DNA of 64,000 nt from Zygnema cylindricum (GCA_037447655.1 JBBHKE010000573.1:62001-126000); one strand, 5' to 3'; shown: positions 50,488 to 63,116, counted from the stretch's first letter. Notes: generated from the letters alone by a model not told the origin. Translations and numbers: made by a program.

Positions 50488-50813
50488 ATTCATTAATTCC
50501 TGTGCGAGTACCGTACATCTACCCGTTTCAAATTTTTAATGTACCATATAGAAATCCATGTCAGTATTAGTGAAATATGTTTCTGATTCGACGACCGAAA
50601 AAATTGAATTTAGAATGTACGGTGCGGCAATTTATCCTACACTTTTCATGGTACGGTAAGCCCGGAAAACGAAATCAGAAATCCTGAAATCGGAATCTAT
50701 AACTTTTAGGAAACATACATCGACGGAGGGAAACCTGCTATATCAACGGAAACATGTTTAGCACAGATTTTCTTACCATACGAACAATGTACAGACAGTA
50801 CGTTTGTAATTTA

Positions 50814-51599
50814 GAGTGTTGTGTATCGGTAAAAAACTTATCGCGATAACACCGATACCGATAGTTATCAGTTATCGAACGGTCAGAGGTTCCGATATAT
50901 CGGTCTGAGACCAACAAATTCCATATCGGCGATAACTTTTTAAAAATATAGTATGCATACAATAGTACTATATAACATACTGTATTATATAATTTTCATT
51001 ATATAGCGTGGAATGCCACGTATAAGAATTTGTTCCGCGTATCTATTTAACTGAAAATCTTTACGGACAGCGCTGCACATAAACGTCGACAAATATAAGT
51101 TAATACTTTATTGTTATAAAACTATACTATCGAAACGAAAAAAATAAAATACATTGTAAAATTTCTGAATCAAACTTTTTCCAAAAAAAGACGAACAGAC
51201 TGAAAGAAGCAGACGAACACACCTGTCAGACTGCCGCCATTTCCAGACGCCATATTTTGAAAATTCTGGCAGCAGGAATTTTGAAAACCCCCTTAAATTA
51301 GGAATAATGATGGAAAATTCGCGATTTTTTACCGGAATCGGGAGTAAGGGGGTCCGCTGCGCGTCCGGGGAATACGACGTACAGTTGCGTGTACAGGCCG
51401 TACATTTATCTGTACGGTCCGTACAGATATCGCCAATAGTTATCGTTATTGGCATTATCACCGATAAGTACCCAATATTATCGGCTACTTATAGGCGATA
51501 AGACCGATGTCGATATATCGTACCAATATATCGATTATCGGGAACCCGAAAAAAAGTCCATATCGGTTATCGGTAAATCCTTACCGATACACAACACTA
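50814..51599. mobile_element. hAT-type non-autonomous element, diverged subfamily
   Basis: Ends GAGTGTTGTGTATCGGTAA and TTACCGATACACAACACTA parallel the TAGTGTTGGGTATCG family. Flanks gtaattta and ctaatttc share 6 of 8 bases, an aged TSD. The interior is rich in cgatat palindromes and has a central GC-rich part (ctgccgccatttccagacgcc) without coding evidence. Confidence 0.75.
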
Positions 51600-51851
51600 C
51601 TAATTTCCTTCCAACTGAAAATGCCTCGAACCCAAAATTGCAAATGTGTGTCAATTCTCAAGGCTCCACGTCGCTGCCAATTTTTCATGTTTTCTTTGAC
51701 AGGCGAAAAATATTTCGAACGCAATTATTTTGTTTTGCATGTATTACAACTGGGTGAAATTTCGTCTTACACGTGCGCTGTAGTCAAAAATGATTTTATT
51801 TATCTTTTTGGACGTTTTTCTAAACTGTACGAAAAGTATGAGAGTATAGTA

Positions 51852-52401
51852 CACCGTCAATCGCTATTAGAGTATATAACGCCAATTCGGTGCCCTTTTT
51901 TCAAAAAAAAAAACCCGAAATACAATCCATAATTCTATTTTTTCCATTATTCTAATTAAGTTTTTTATTCAATTAGCGTTAATAAGGAAAGTACACTGCG
52001 ATGGAAATAGTGTGGGGTACAGACAAGGTATTTCCGTACGAAATGATACTTTTTGAATTACAAAGGCATAAAAAGACACTTAACATTATTGCGCACACAT
52101 GTGAATGTGCACTGGAAGAAAGAGATGCAAACTCGTCGACAAAAATTACGTTCTCATATGTTCGTCCGTCGACCGTGTGAACAGCGCGAAGCGTACGAAT
52201 TGTCAGTTTTTGTACGGCTACATATACTACTGTAGACATCGAAAGGGCGGGTATTTATTATTCAAGACAACCCAAATTACAGTTAGGGATTAATTAGTAT
52301 ATATCTTTTTTTTCAAAAAAAAAAAAATCCCGATTAGTGTTAAAAACACTATTTTTTTTTTTACGCTATTTATTCCTTTACTCTAATAGCGATTGACGGT
52401 G
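51852..52401. mobile_element. TA-type MITE, short-TIR subfamily, 550-bp version
   Basis: Ends CACCGTCAATCGCTATTAGAG and CTCTAATAGCGATTGACGGTG, with TA at 51850-51851 and 52402-52403. The TIR matches the 208-bp and 198-bp elements at 23534 and 62919; the central ~300 bp is unique to this copy. No protein motif. Confidence 0.85.
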
Positions 52402-52519
52402 TACTGTACGAATTCGTGTGTCGTTTATATTGCTAATAAGATTTCGGTTCATATAGCAGATTCCCCTCGTTCGATATTATGTTTTGATTGTTTTCCCATA
52501 TCTTTTTCCTGAATCTCTA

Positions 52520-53059
52520 CACCGCGAATCGTTATTAGTGTCAAATTTTAAATAGTGTTAAAGAAAATTTACCGTAATTGATGCAAATTAAGAATTTGAA
52601 AATTTTCAAAAAAAAGGTGTATTCTAATTTCGGCGTTTATGCTAATTTGGGAAGAGCAAAAATGGAATATTCGCCGTACGATTATATACATTAATATATG
52701 TATTCGTACAAAATATTAGAAATCGTACGCCGTCGCGAATTTAAAATATCCGTACATGCTGTACTAATTTACGTATCAGACTAATCCCATTTTTTTGAGC
52801 GCACGTTCCTATGCGTGCGCGTCTGATTTAATTCACTTTTTGTAAATTTTCACTTAAAAAGGTACAATTATGTACGGTCTGACATCGACCGTACACCACA
52901 CTATTTATATTTTATTGTAATTTCGGGCTTTACTTTATTTTGTACGGTACCTTAATTAACGTGAAGGAAAAATTAAAATCATGTATCCTATTTGAAAAAA
53001 AAAATCAGAATTTTAAGAACCCAAATTAGTGACTTTGACACTAATAACGATTCGCGGTG
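52520..53059. mobile_element. TA-type MITE, long subfamily, upstream of the PREY gene
   Basis: Ends CACCGCGAATCGTTATTAGT and ACTAATAACGATTCGCGGTG. TA (52518-52519) precedes the left end and tt follows the right, a one-base TSD mismatch. It contains tgtacggtctgacatcgac and gtgaaggaaaaattaaaa blocks shared with 17559-19063, 22338-22831 and 22945-23485. Its right end is 400 bp upstream of the PREY start codon. Confidence 0.85.
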
Positions 53060-53109
53060 TTGAGACCTAAAGAAAGTGAGAAGACGGAAAGAGAAGGAAG
53101 AAAGAAGAC

Positions 53110-53165
53110 CTACATGCCACATGCTACATGCTACATGCCACATGCTACATGCTACATACCTACAG
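53110..53165. repeat. ACATGCT/ACATGCC short tandem repeat
   Basis: About seven units of 7 bp, alternating acatgct and acatgcc, next to an inverted cctgcagcccctgcagc. It lies about 300-350 bp upstream of the PREY start codon, within the probable promoter or leader. Confidence 0.85.
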
Positions 53166-53458
53166 CCTGCAGCCCCTGCAGCACGGTATACGCCTACACC
53201 GTGAATCATAATTATCGTCAAGAATTGCTTGGGGTTTATTTTGCTGCTATAAATGTCGCTGACTCGAAAAATGAGAAGTCTAAAATAAGTCGTTGTTGAA
53301 GTGTTTTGTACATGGTAGCCTGTGTATTTGACTCTTCCTGACGAAGATTTTCCTGGAAATTTCGGTGTAGTTTATTGACGTTCCTACGCTAATACTGATT
53401 CACTTGTAGTGCTGTAGTTTCGTATTCTTTCTACGTTTCCACTGCGGCTTTTCCTCCT

Positions 53459-55231
53459 ATGGCTCTGTCGGGACTTATCTTTCCAAGGACAGTTTTCCAT
53501 GCTCTGGCTCGAGGCGGATCGTACGGCCGGGTGTTCACACGCGCGAAGGCAGACATTAGCGGAGGAGAGTTTGACGTAGAGCTTTTGAAGTGGCTCGCTT
53601 GTCCTTTAACAAAACAATCCTTAAGGTAGGAGCATCCTGTTCAAGTTTTATTTCGATTTCAAATTTTAAGTTAGGAGTTTGAGGAATGGACAATTTTAGT
53701 GTTGTCATAGTCCGGTCAAATAAAGTAAACGTTCAAGCGGTTGTATGTTGTTCAAATGTTGTTTAAACGTTATTTTTTGTGAATGAAAACGATATAGTTA
53801 AAACGGTATATACGAAAATATTTAATTTATCTGTCGTTACCTTTGAGCTCATAACATTTCTGAGTAATTAAAGCATTTAGAACTTTTGTGAACTCAGAGT
53901 TGTAAATTTCTAAGTCTTCAGTTCAAAAGTTAATCGAGCTCAATAGTTCAGAACTAAGAACTCTGACTTAGACTTCAGAATTGTAGATTTTGAGCTCAAC
54001 AGTTTTGGCGGGAGAGAGATTCTTTTAGGACATGAAAGTAGACTGGGGAGGAGAAAATTGAAAAGGCGCTCAGAGGTGGTGAAATTTTTTGAAAAGAGAA
54101 AATAAATGGCATCATCAAGATCATGAAATCACACATTTATTTTGAATTTTGCAGGAGTATTTCAAGGTTTAAAATGATTTAAACAAGTTAAACGGTAATA
54201 TTTAGTGGTTTAAACGATCATTTAAACGATTGCAGGTCTAGGAAGTATTGTTTAAATCCAACACTGCCATTAAGCAGATTAAGTGGGTCCCATTAAGCCT
54301 AACATTGTGATTTTTTAATTTTTCCAAGCGCATGATTTAGCACATAAAAATAATTATTGTTAGCAGGGTGGTCAAACTTTTATCCGGGGGTACAAGTGTA
54401 TACACGCAAATAGTCTGTCATGGTGGTCTTTGGTCCAAGACGTCCTATGATCTATAGTTATTTCTTTTTGTTTTTTTTCTCTCCCTCCCTCTCCCTCGTT
54501 TTTTCTTTTGACAGATATGACAAAGAAGCACAAGAGCTTGTCAACGACGCTCTTGGAGTGGCGTATCCAGTATGCTTTCATCATCCTTCTGTCATTTTTT
54601 GCTATGCATTTGTTGTTTCTTGTTTTAGAACTACTTATAACTTTTTCTTCAAGTTTGCCTCTCACCCACCATTAGTGTGGCTCCTGTTAGTATCCAAATT
54701 CAATAGGAAATACTTTTCACACCAACTCAGGAAAGCAAGGAAGATTTATTTTGTTGGAATGTACTTGGTTACACTGACCAATTTTAGGTTGGACATGATT
54801 CATTATCGACCACTGCAATCAATGATAAACAAAAGTAAAGTAATATGGGTCGTCCAGACTTATTATGGTGAGGCGTGTACCACTGTCGAGAGAGTTCATT
54901 TTATGGAATTTATTCCATAAAATGGTAAGTGTAGCTTAATGAACTTTGCCGAGAGGAAAAAAAAAAAGTCAATTGATTTTGATGTGGTCAAGGCCCGTGT
55001 TCTGAGTACTGAGACTTTAGACGCTCACTGCAGCCGATTTGGAAAGAATCATTTCAATTCTGCCCACTTTTGTGTGTCAAAGGGTAGGACCATACAAAAT
55101 CTGGGCACACTAATGGGGTATACAGAATACTGATTCTGAATGCAGGGCATGTTTGACAGATTATCGGAGGCCTTCCACATCTTATTCCAACTGAGGGTCG
55201 CTTATTGCACGCCGTTGCCAAAGTGGAATAA
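53459..55231 (+). CDS. Mitochondrial PREY/Trm112-like small protein (3 exons, 97 aa)
   Basis: Exons 53459-53625, 54515-54569 and 55160-55231 join in phase (294 bp with stop) through GT-AG introns. The product belongs to the Trm112-like family: FDVELLKWLACPLTKQSLR, then YDKEAQELVNDALGVAYP, then IIGGLPHLIPTEGRLL. It matches the bacterial YcaR/human PREY scheme LLE.LACP...L.Y....ELI...L..AYPI.DGIP.(L/M).P. Asp of the usual DGIP is Gly here (GGLP). The N-terminal ~35 residues are rich in R, A and S and free of acidic residues until D36, as expected for a mitochondrial presequence. In animals PREY works as a small stabilising partner of methyltransferases in ubiquinone/complex I assembly; a plant role is inference. 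Intron 2 contains an unrelated 166-codon frame of no value. Confidence 0.9.
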
Positions 55232-58200
55232 CTTTGGAATGGAAGGTGAGCAGCAACTTAAATTGGTGGACTTGGCGCAAAACTCTAAGAATGGATCAAC
55301 GTGCTCAGTCTTTTAGCAACATGTACGATTTTATGGTAATATTCAACAAAGGAATGAGCTTTGTGTTTTCTAATGAGTATATATGACTTAACACATGACA
55401 TTTGCTGTCACATTTCTTTAACATGTATATGGATTTTACTTTTACCTCCAATCACTTTTACTTTTTTTTTAGGTGTGGGTTTAAGGATCTACCCATGTGA
55501 AGACATCACGTTGCCATTTTAACAAAATGTATACCGTAAAAAGTTAGCTTTGGAATATTTCCATGTTTCTGGCAATTGTTGTTCGGTTTCTTTCCGTATT
55601 CTTTCTTAGCGCACTGACTCAATGTCCTAAAAGTTGGTGCTCTTAGTGCGATGGGACTCTGACATCTTTTGAAGTTTGTGTGATTTGATCTTGCCTGCTG
55701 GCTTACGACCCTTTTTTTCAAATTCACACGTGTCCATGTCTACATCACATGAATGGCGAGATTTTGCTTCTCCGGACTCATGACTGGTCAGCAATATGTT
55801 TGTGTTTTTGCCTTAATCGCCTGCATCTACAGCCACTCTTCTCTTTGACTTCTGGTCAACTTTCTGGCAGAAGTAAAAGACTTTGACTTGAAGATCAAGA
55901 ATTCATGACACTTGGCTTTTGAATCCTGGCTTTCGTCGACAACCTGGGTATCAGTCATGCAATTGCCAACATAGAACTCGGTGTCCCGTTATTACCGTAT
56001 GGGGAACAACACATGACGAATCATTCATGCTTGACATGCCGTGACCCTCGCATCTGTAACCCGGCCAATTGCTATCTTCAAGTTGTTGAATGCAGTCCAT
56101 CTCAGTACAGTTCCTATGATACTTGAATCAAAACTTAAACGTTGAAGTGTACCAAAATACTGGATATTTCCTGCTTAGCAAGAAGATTCCATGTGTCTAA
56201 TCCTTGCCCTGTTGATCTTTGTCGATAAGACATTTGGACAGCTTACCAGAAGTAGCATTTTTCACAATAAATCAATGAAACCAAATTCGCGACTATCACA
56301 GTGATTGTCGACAGAATACTTGGAGTTGAAAAAAAACTGGCAAGAATTTTCGTGAAAGTCAAAACTCCCATTTAATTCACATATCCAATGGAGGGATTAT
56401 ATGTTTCTGGGCAAAGTTAATTGAGAAAAAGATAATAGAGAAAAAGAAATGACAAAATATATTGGACGTTGATTCCGTTGCATGTTGAAAGCTTCAATGG
56501 AGAAGAGAATGGAGGTTACACATGAAAAAGAAAGTAGAATCACCAGAAAGAGAAGAGAAAGAGCAAAGGTCAAGGAGCAGGTGTTTAGAAACAGTAACAC
56601 GTTGGCAGATTTCGAACCAAAAGTACATCAGATTTTACTCAACCTAAATGATGCCTATTTCAGTTGGACAAGGTTTTAATCAAGTGGGTCCCACAGAAAG
56701 ACAAAACTCATTGGGTTCATTTGCATTGAACAACACCCTGGAAATACTGCATAGTATTCCGCGTTCATGGCGAGACGCATCCAATATTTGGCATTTACTT
56801 GCAAAGCTGCAGAAAGCCAATAACTATGAAATAAACTCAAACCAGTTTCATAATTGTCCATTGCTCCATCTGCTGTGGCATCTGTTTGCCGTCTTTCTGC
56901 CAGACAAAAGGAATTTTGCAGTACATTGTCCACATGTTTTCTAATGTTCACCTAATTCTCCAGGATCACATGACTTATTTGAGTTTTCATGTTTTAGACT
57001 GAGGTGTGGGGTCAACCTCACAATGTAATCAATAAAATGTCAAATCTGTAAAGAAGAGTCAGGGACACATTCATTTATCGAATTCCAGTCTCGACATACA
57101 AAATAGCGATGCATCTTCTTTGTTTCACTTCAAACCCTACTTCAACATCTGTACGACAGTTTCTTTATCAAAGACAATATTTGACCTCTCACGGAGGCGT
57201 CCACGAGCCCGAAAGGAATAAATCTCGAAACATTGTCCGCTTTGCAACAATAAAAAATACTGCAAAAGAATCCAAACATTGTATTCTATCAAAATATGGC
57301 ACAGTCAATTCTCAAGAAAAGAGGTCGTTTTCTTAAAAAACAGAAGAAAAATTAGCAGTCAATAACTTGTGTTTGGAAAACAATTGAAGCAATCATTGAG
57401 GAGATTCGCGTACAAATGGAGAAAACTGTGCCCAAAAAGACATGTAAATCGAGTTTTTTACCCCTTTTAATGTTACAATAACGTAACAAGGCAGAATTTG
57501 AACTTTAAATAATCATTGTTTGAAAAGTACGATATTATATTTTTGCGGAAAGTTCAAACTCTAAAAAAATCCAAAACAAGTGGTTCAAATGAACGAAAAT
57601 TTTGAAAGCCGTGATACAATACGCTCCCCAAAAAAAAGGAACGATTTCGGTTACACTTCATTGTACACTGAAGCAAAAAATGCAGTGTACTTACCGTTCG
57701 ACCCGGTTCAGTTCAATTTGGTTCCGGTGTGGGCCAAACCGAAGAGTTCAGTTTGAGAACGCGATTGCAATTTACAAACCAAATTAGACCATTGGATTTT
57801 GCCGGACCGGACAGTTCAGACCATTAAACAGCTCAAATTCCTTAAGAGCCCTAAAAATGCAAAAAATACGTAAGGAAGTCCTGAAATGACGTGCCATAAA
57901 TTTTAGCATACTATTTCTACTTACCCCGTACAGCTGTCAGCTGTCCTTTATGTACTTTTATTGTGTAGCTTCGTATTTTATGATACGGTATATCCGTACG
58001 TCCATACATCCATACATCGGCTCAAATAGGGTTTGGCGTGCTTGAACCGAACCAATAAAATCGATCAAACCGAACCATGCCGGTTTAAACGGTTAGAGAT
58101 TTAACGAAAGCGAACTGGTGAAACCACCAGTTTAGTTCGGTTGGAAACAGATTTGGCCCAAACTGGACCAAGTAATACCTGTACTTTAGATGTACTTCAC

Positions 58201-58399
58201 ATGTACTATTTTTCGTCCTCGTACATATTTTGCGTAGAGGCTGGCTTAATTTTAAGTGGTATTTTTTTTTACATGTATTTTATTCGTACTTACTTGTGAT
58301 TTATTTGTACTACGTACTTCAGCATTTACACATACTTCTGTTTACATTGATATACAGGGTTCAAATTAGAACAAGATGACTCTGGCTTTGTTCATTTCG
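55232..58399. other. Intergenic region, no supported gene
   Basis: About 3.2 kb between the converging PREY and TTC4 genes. Frames are all under 100 codons and overlap on both strands. Between 57690 and 58170 the sequence repeats ccggttc/aaccgaac words in both orientations (for example gaaccgaacc and gttcggtt), like decayed inverted-repeat transposon ends, but I could not define borders or a TSD. Confidence 0.45.
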
Positions 58400-58555
58400 T
58401 CAAAAAAAGAATGGCACTTGGTTCAAATAACCGGGCAGGAAAAAATAATTTTGAACTGCCAACTGCGGTTCGAGTACTGTGTTGTTACGGTAGTTACAAA
58501 AGACATCTTCTACAAAACATAAAAAGTTGCTTAAAGGAAATAAGAAGGCCCTCAC

Positions 58556-61500
58556 CTGGTAACCCTGGGACAGTATGACCTGGCCGCGACAGAACAGAGC
58601 TTAAGGACTCACGTTTTCCCATTTGTAACCATTTCTTTTCTCCCCTTTCTGCATCCCCAAGAGTGCAAATTTCAACAATCATCGGAGTTAAATGCGGAAA
58701 CACTGCAGTAGAGATGAGGGAATGGTACGCATTTACACCACATGTATGGAAGAAACTCAAAGAACACATACAATGTGCTCCACATTAATACATGTGTGAA
58801 TTCACGTAATACTATTTCGAGAACAACTTTCTCCACCTACCAGACCAGTCTACTCCCTCCAGTGTGTCTTCATCGTTTTCGATATTATCATCTGTGAAAG
58901 TTAACTTCACTCCACCTTGGTCTTCCACAAGAGACTGAGCCACTTGGGAATACTTAAGAGGTTCTGTGGAATTTGTCTGCATCAACCAGTCTCCGTACAC
59001 GCAAAACCAATAATGGGCATTTGCTAAAAAAAACGGAAATGTTCCATCCAGTGAACATCCATGCAAATAATGACTATCCACTAGTTGTAAAACTACAAAA
59101 GAGTGATAAGTAACCTGCTATTACAGATATGATGGGCCAAAGAGAGAGGGGGAAAGGGGGCGTTGAGGAAGAGAGGACAGACTTGAACAGTGAAGTTCCT
59201 TAACAATATCCATAAATGGAATCCAGAGAGAACAATTTGTGAAGATGACGGCAAAGTACAGCAATATACTTCGCTTCAATACTACCCACTAGTACACTTT
59301 CAGTGGTACAATTTGTACGGCATAGCACACTACATACATATCATGTACTATGTACCGCAAATATATCGTCAGTGACCATTTAATCGTAGCCACTAGATAT
59401 ATCAAGACCTTGGCGACACATTGTATTCTCCCCGACATACAACACCAGTTTAAACATCTTTAAGGTGCACACTCTTCCTCTATAGCATGAAATCTCAATA
59501 TCTCAAACATGTTTTGAGCCCTGGATTGACTTGAGACGGGGCTAAGTCCACAATATTTACTGCGCAAGGAGTGGATGTTCCAGCAGAAAATGCAAAAGTG
59601 GGCATACCTGAAAGTAGACCTCCACTGTATCGCGTCTATATTGTCCATCCTTATCCCACAATAAGGGAGGCGCCTCTTCACCGAACATGTGTTAATAGTT
59701 AAGGACTATACATTCAGAAATTCAACATAAAAAGACAGAAGCTCCTTCATTTGACAACCTTTCACTATACTTGAAAATTTACCTGTCTTTACCTGTTCAT
59801 GCAGACACAATTTGAGCTAACGAAGCTCCAGGTCCTTTCCAAGGCTTTCGACTCATTTAATTTTGAGTTTCGACCTCGGTGCTCTGTTTCCCTCACCTTA
59901 GATATTAAAGCAGACTGAATACTAAAAATCCATTGTCCCGCTTCTCCGCTTTTGATTATGCTAGGAGAAGCACACTAGAAGTAATTACAACATTAATACT
60001 TATTAACAATGTATATACTATTAGTCTGTCCACATTACAGTGAAAAGTGCACTGGGAACAAAATGCCATTCCTAAGAGTGGATATAAAATCAATGTGGTT
60101 AACAAGGAGGTCCGTTTCGCAGAAATCCTCAATAATATCACTTGTCATGGACTCCGGATAGAGGAAAACTACGGGCCAATGGAGGAGTCCACTTGCATCC
60201 AGCCATGGCTTCTTCTCTCCTGTATGTTCTTTATAGAGAGCCCTACCCATTCTAATACTTCTTTGCCGTAAAGCTCCTGCCAGCGACTTCCCCCCCCAAT
60301 GCATCAACATCAAATGTTTTGCCCACAAGAAGTCAAAATAGGCTTACGCGACAGAGCAAAACAAGACTAATAAACCTACTAACTAGACAGAAGTACATGC
60401 AAGAAGCTGTCAACAACTTTGAAATCAATGATAATGATTCCACATGAGGAGAAGGCAAGGTCGATGAAGCAAGAGAATGAGAAATAGAAAAGTGAGAGTA
60501 AAGAGGAGAATTTGAAGGAAAGGAACAAAACCAGAAACTCCACCGGGTTCAAATTTAATGGTGCTGGAACTAATATACATTCTGGTCATTTATCAAGAAT
60601 ACTTAAAACTCATTGTCGAGACATAACCCAAATGCCATTACTGGCTCAATACATCGAAAGCTAACCATATTAACGCCCATTCAGGTCTACACAGGGAAAT
60701 ATCGTCATTTAAGTTTCAATATTCAAAACATATTGTACAAAAAATGGTGTATTAGTTTCATGCATACCTGAGCAGCTGCCTTAACAGAAGCAATTTTCTG
60801 CTCTTTTTCTGTGATTTCTCTTAATTTCTCCTCAGATTGTTGTAGACCCTTCTTCAACTCTTCATTTTGAGGGTCGTGCAGTAAACCATTCTTGCAATGC
60901 CCTATCGTCACTTGGAATGATCCAATCATGAAAGCTGCCTTAGAAGCTCTGTAATAAGCCTGATTTCCATTTCAAATCGATACAGAAAAAAACATGCATA
61001 AAAATGAGGTCTTGATATGCTGTCAGTCTTACTTTGAAACACAAAAGGCATGTGGTTCACTAATTACAGTTGCTCAACGAGCTATTGAACAAATTATAAG
61101 CCAACATTGACCATTACATCAAGAAACTAAAATGAATGCTCAAGCAAAAAAGAGATGTCGATCACCAGAAATCTTACAATCCCACATCAACATTGAACCA
61201 CCCAAATGAACAAAGTTATTTTTCATCAAGCATACCATTGAAGAAACCAAGGAATTGCAACTAACCTTCACATTTTCTGGGTTAAGTTGTATGGCCACCT
61301 CACTATCTTTAAGAGCTCGTCCATAATTTCCTAACAAAATCTCAACATGTGCCCGATTTGCGTAATACACTGAATTGTTGGTCGCAATATTTCCCTTGCA
61401 TTCAATGGCATCGGTATAATATTTAAGAGCTATTTGGTAATGTTTTCGACCCTTTTTGAGGGCCATGTTACCTTGCTCCTGCACTGCCACACAAGTCCCA

Positions 61501-62618
61501 TATTGGTTCATATGATGCCTGTTGTCAAGCATGGACCAATTTAGTCTGTAAATAATACTTACAGAGAAGTGTGTGAAGTGATGATTACTACCCTATGAGA
61601 GAAATCGCCCATGTTTTCTGCGGCACCATGGAATAACTTTGCATTGCCATAGCCATTCACAGACTTCTCCCCAAATGACAAGTCTCTGTTTGCAAGGTTA
61701 CGCTGAACACTCAGGCACATAAACTCATCAAAACCTGAGAAGAGACTGAGATAGCCTATGAGACGTAAAAGGTTAACAATTGGTTCAAATTTATACTAAA
61801 TGCACTGGCATTGACATGTTAACCGAAACTGCTCTGAAGGTGAAGAAACAATTCAAAGCTCTAGCATTTCTCTAAGAATTTTTGCTATTTGAGTGCAAGC
61901 ATCTTTCTTGACAACTAGAATTTGGTAGAAACTACCATGTTTCCCTCACAGGACATTTTATCCTATAATACGCCAATAGCTGTACAGTTTTCTCCAAGAA
62001 AGAGACTATTCGCTTTATAAAACTATCTACATGGGCCCGTTCTTAACATTATGGAATCATCCTAAACTAGCTTCAGAAAAACAATCGGCCAAGCTCCCAT
62101 ATTTAATTAGAATATGTTTGTTTGCTGTGTTCCGAATGCTGACAAAAAACATGATATTATGTTTCGGATAAAATGCACCTTAATTACATCAACAAAAAAC
62201 ATTCTATAAAACCTTATCCAATTTGGAAAATAAGAAACTAATTCTCGCTTCAGAACAAATTCTAACGATAGACAAAGACTTAGCCAACAATCAACAGTCC
62301 ACACTGCTCTTTTCAACACCATTAACAAGAAAAACTCCAAAGAACAGGAAAACACCATCAGATGAACGTAGTACATAATTTTCTATCATGTTTTTTTCTC
62401 AGCCGACCAAACGAACATTAAAGATTCATCTTAAACCCAGCTTCCGTCTAATTTCAAACCAGACTGTTAACTATGTATAGCATAACTCTCACCTTCATAA
62501 GCTCTGCTGTCTCTTCTGGTGGCTCCTCCATCATACTTTTCAATCCAAGAAGGTCTGCGTCATCTTCAGCATCTTTCCAAGCCTCTGGAGCCTTGTCATT
62601 ATCCATAAACAGAGCCAT
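58556..62618 (-). CDS. TTC4/CNS1-like TPR cochaperone of Hsp90 (7 exons placed, C-terminus unresolved)
   Basis: Exons 62618-62493, 61478-61266, 60959-60768, 60286-60086, 59688-59608, 58976-58841 and 58702-58556 join in phase (365 codons). MALFMDNDKAPEAW opens the protein; an in-frame ATG 51 bp upstream is possible, but the inner one resembles plant relatives. TPR helices follow: EQGNMALKKGRKHYQIALKY, NRAHVEILLGNYGRALKDSE, AYYRASKAAFMIG. The C-terminal wheel domain has LLHWPVVFLYPESMTSDIIE, NHIDFMFGEEAPPLLWDKDG and KRESLSSVLSRPGHTVPGLP. TTC4/Cns1 is an essential cochaperone linking Hsp90/Hsp70 to translation factors; this is family knowledge. Intron 4 is U12-type. A last exon at 58476-58400 fits in phase (390 aa total), but its sequence does not resemble the family's end. 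Confidence 0.88.
59689..60085 (-). other. U12-type AT-AC intron in the TTC4-like gene
   Basis: On the minus strand the intron begins ATATCCACTC and ends AC. TCCTTAAC, an exact match to the core U12 branch-site consensus, lies at 59705-59698, about 10 nt before the acceptor. No GT-AG alternative restores the frame. Using AT-AC joins ...NHIDF to MFGEE..., exactly the family sequence. The donor deviates from ATATCCTTT only at positions 7-8. Confidence 0.9.
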
Positions 62619-62918
62619 ATCTGGCACGCGTGCAGTAAAAAAGTTGGGCCCAGAAGAGGAAAGTGACAAACTTCGCTGATTTCCCTCTCTCTTTCTCCAC
62701 TATATCTCTCTACCTCTCCCCCCTTTTTTCCAGAAGCTTGCAAATTACAGTATTTTACTAATTTTTTCTAGGTGTCTCGAGCATTTAGAAAGTTCTTCAT
62801 GCTTGTTGACTGTGCGTGTTTCCGCAGTTCTGTCTGTTGAGATAGTTCCAGTAGGTCGCCACAAGCTTCTGTGGATTCTATGTTCGAAACGTACGTGACG
62901 TACGAATACACCGCCAAT

Positions 62919-63116
62919 CGCTATTACGCCTATTAGAGTCTAAGGATTAAATAGCGTCAAAAAAAAATTAGCGTTATTGATTCTAATTTAGTGCCTGAGA
63001 CGTGGCAGATTATGGTCCACTTACTTAAATAGCATTATTAATTCTATTTCAGGTTTTGGGGTCAAAATTTAGGGGCACCGAATTGGCGTTATATACTCTA
63101 ATAGCGATTGGCGGTG
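62919..63116. mobile_element. TA-type MITE, short subfamily (198 bp), upstream of TTC4
   Basis: Ends CACCGCCAATCGCTATTA and TAATAGCGATTGGCGGTG are flanked by TA (62917-62918, 63117-63118). Bases outside the TA differ (gaa / gcg), which fixes the TSD as just TA. It lies 301-498 bp upstream of the TTC4-like start codon. Confidence 0.9.

Larger units (their letters stand above)
45269..50658. repeat. Segmental duplication, copy 2
   Basis: Direct copy of 36208-42385 lacking the Harbinger-like insertion and the 48-bp tandem duplication. At the insertion point it reads ggcgccaattcattaatt, whereas copy 1 has eight extra bases (tttggctg) before the element. Its left edge truncates a Harbinger-like element at 45268. 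Confidence 0.95.

Noticed and set aside
54420-54920. 166-codon plus-strand frame in PREY intron 2
   Set aside because: It overlaps PREY exon 2 in another frame and continues into intron sequence; no family resemblance.
61600-61735. Open minus-strand segment (FDEFMCLSVQRNLANRDLSF...) with acceptor- and donor-like flanks, within TTC4 intron 1
   Set aside because: No acceptor phase joins it to exon 1, while exon 1 joins exon 2 directly to give a canonical TPR start. At most a cryptic exon.
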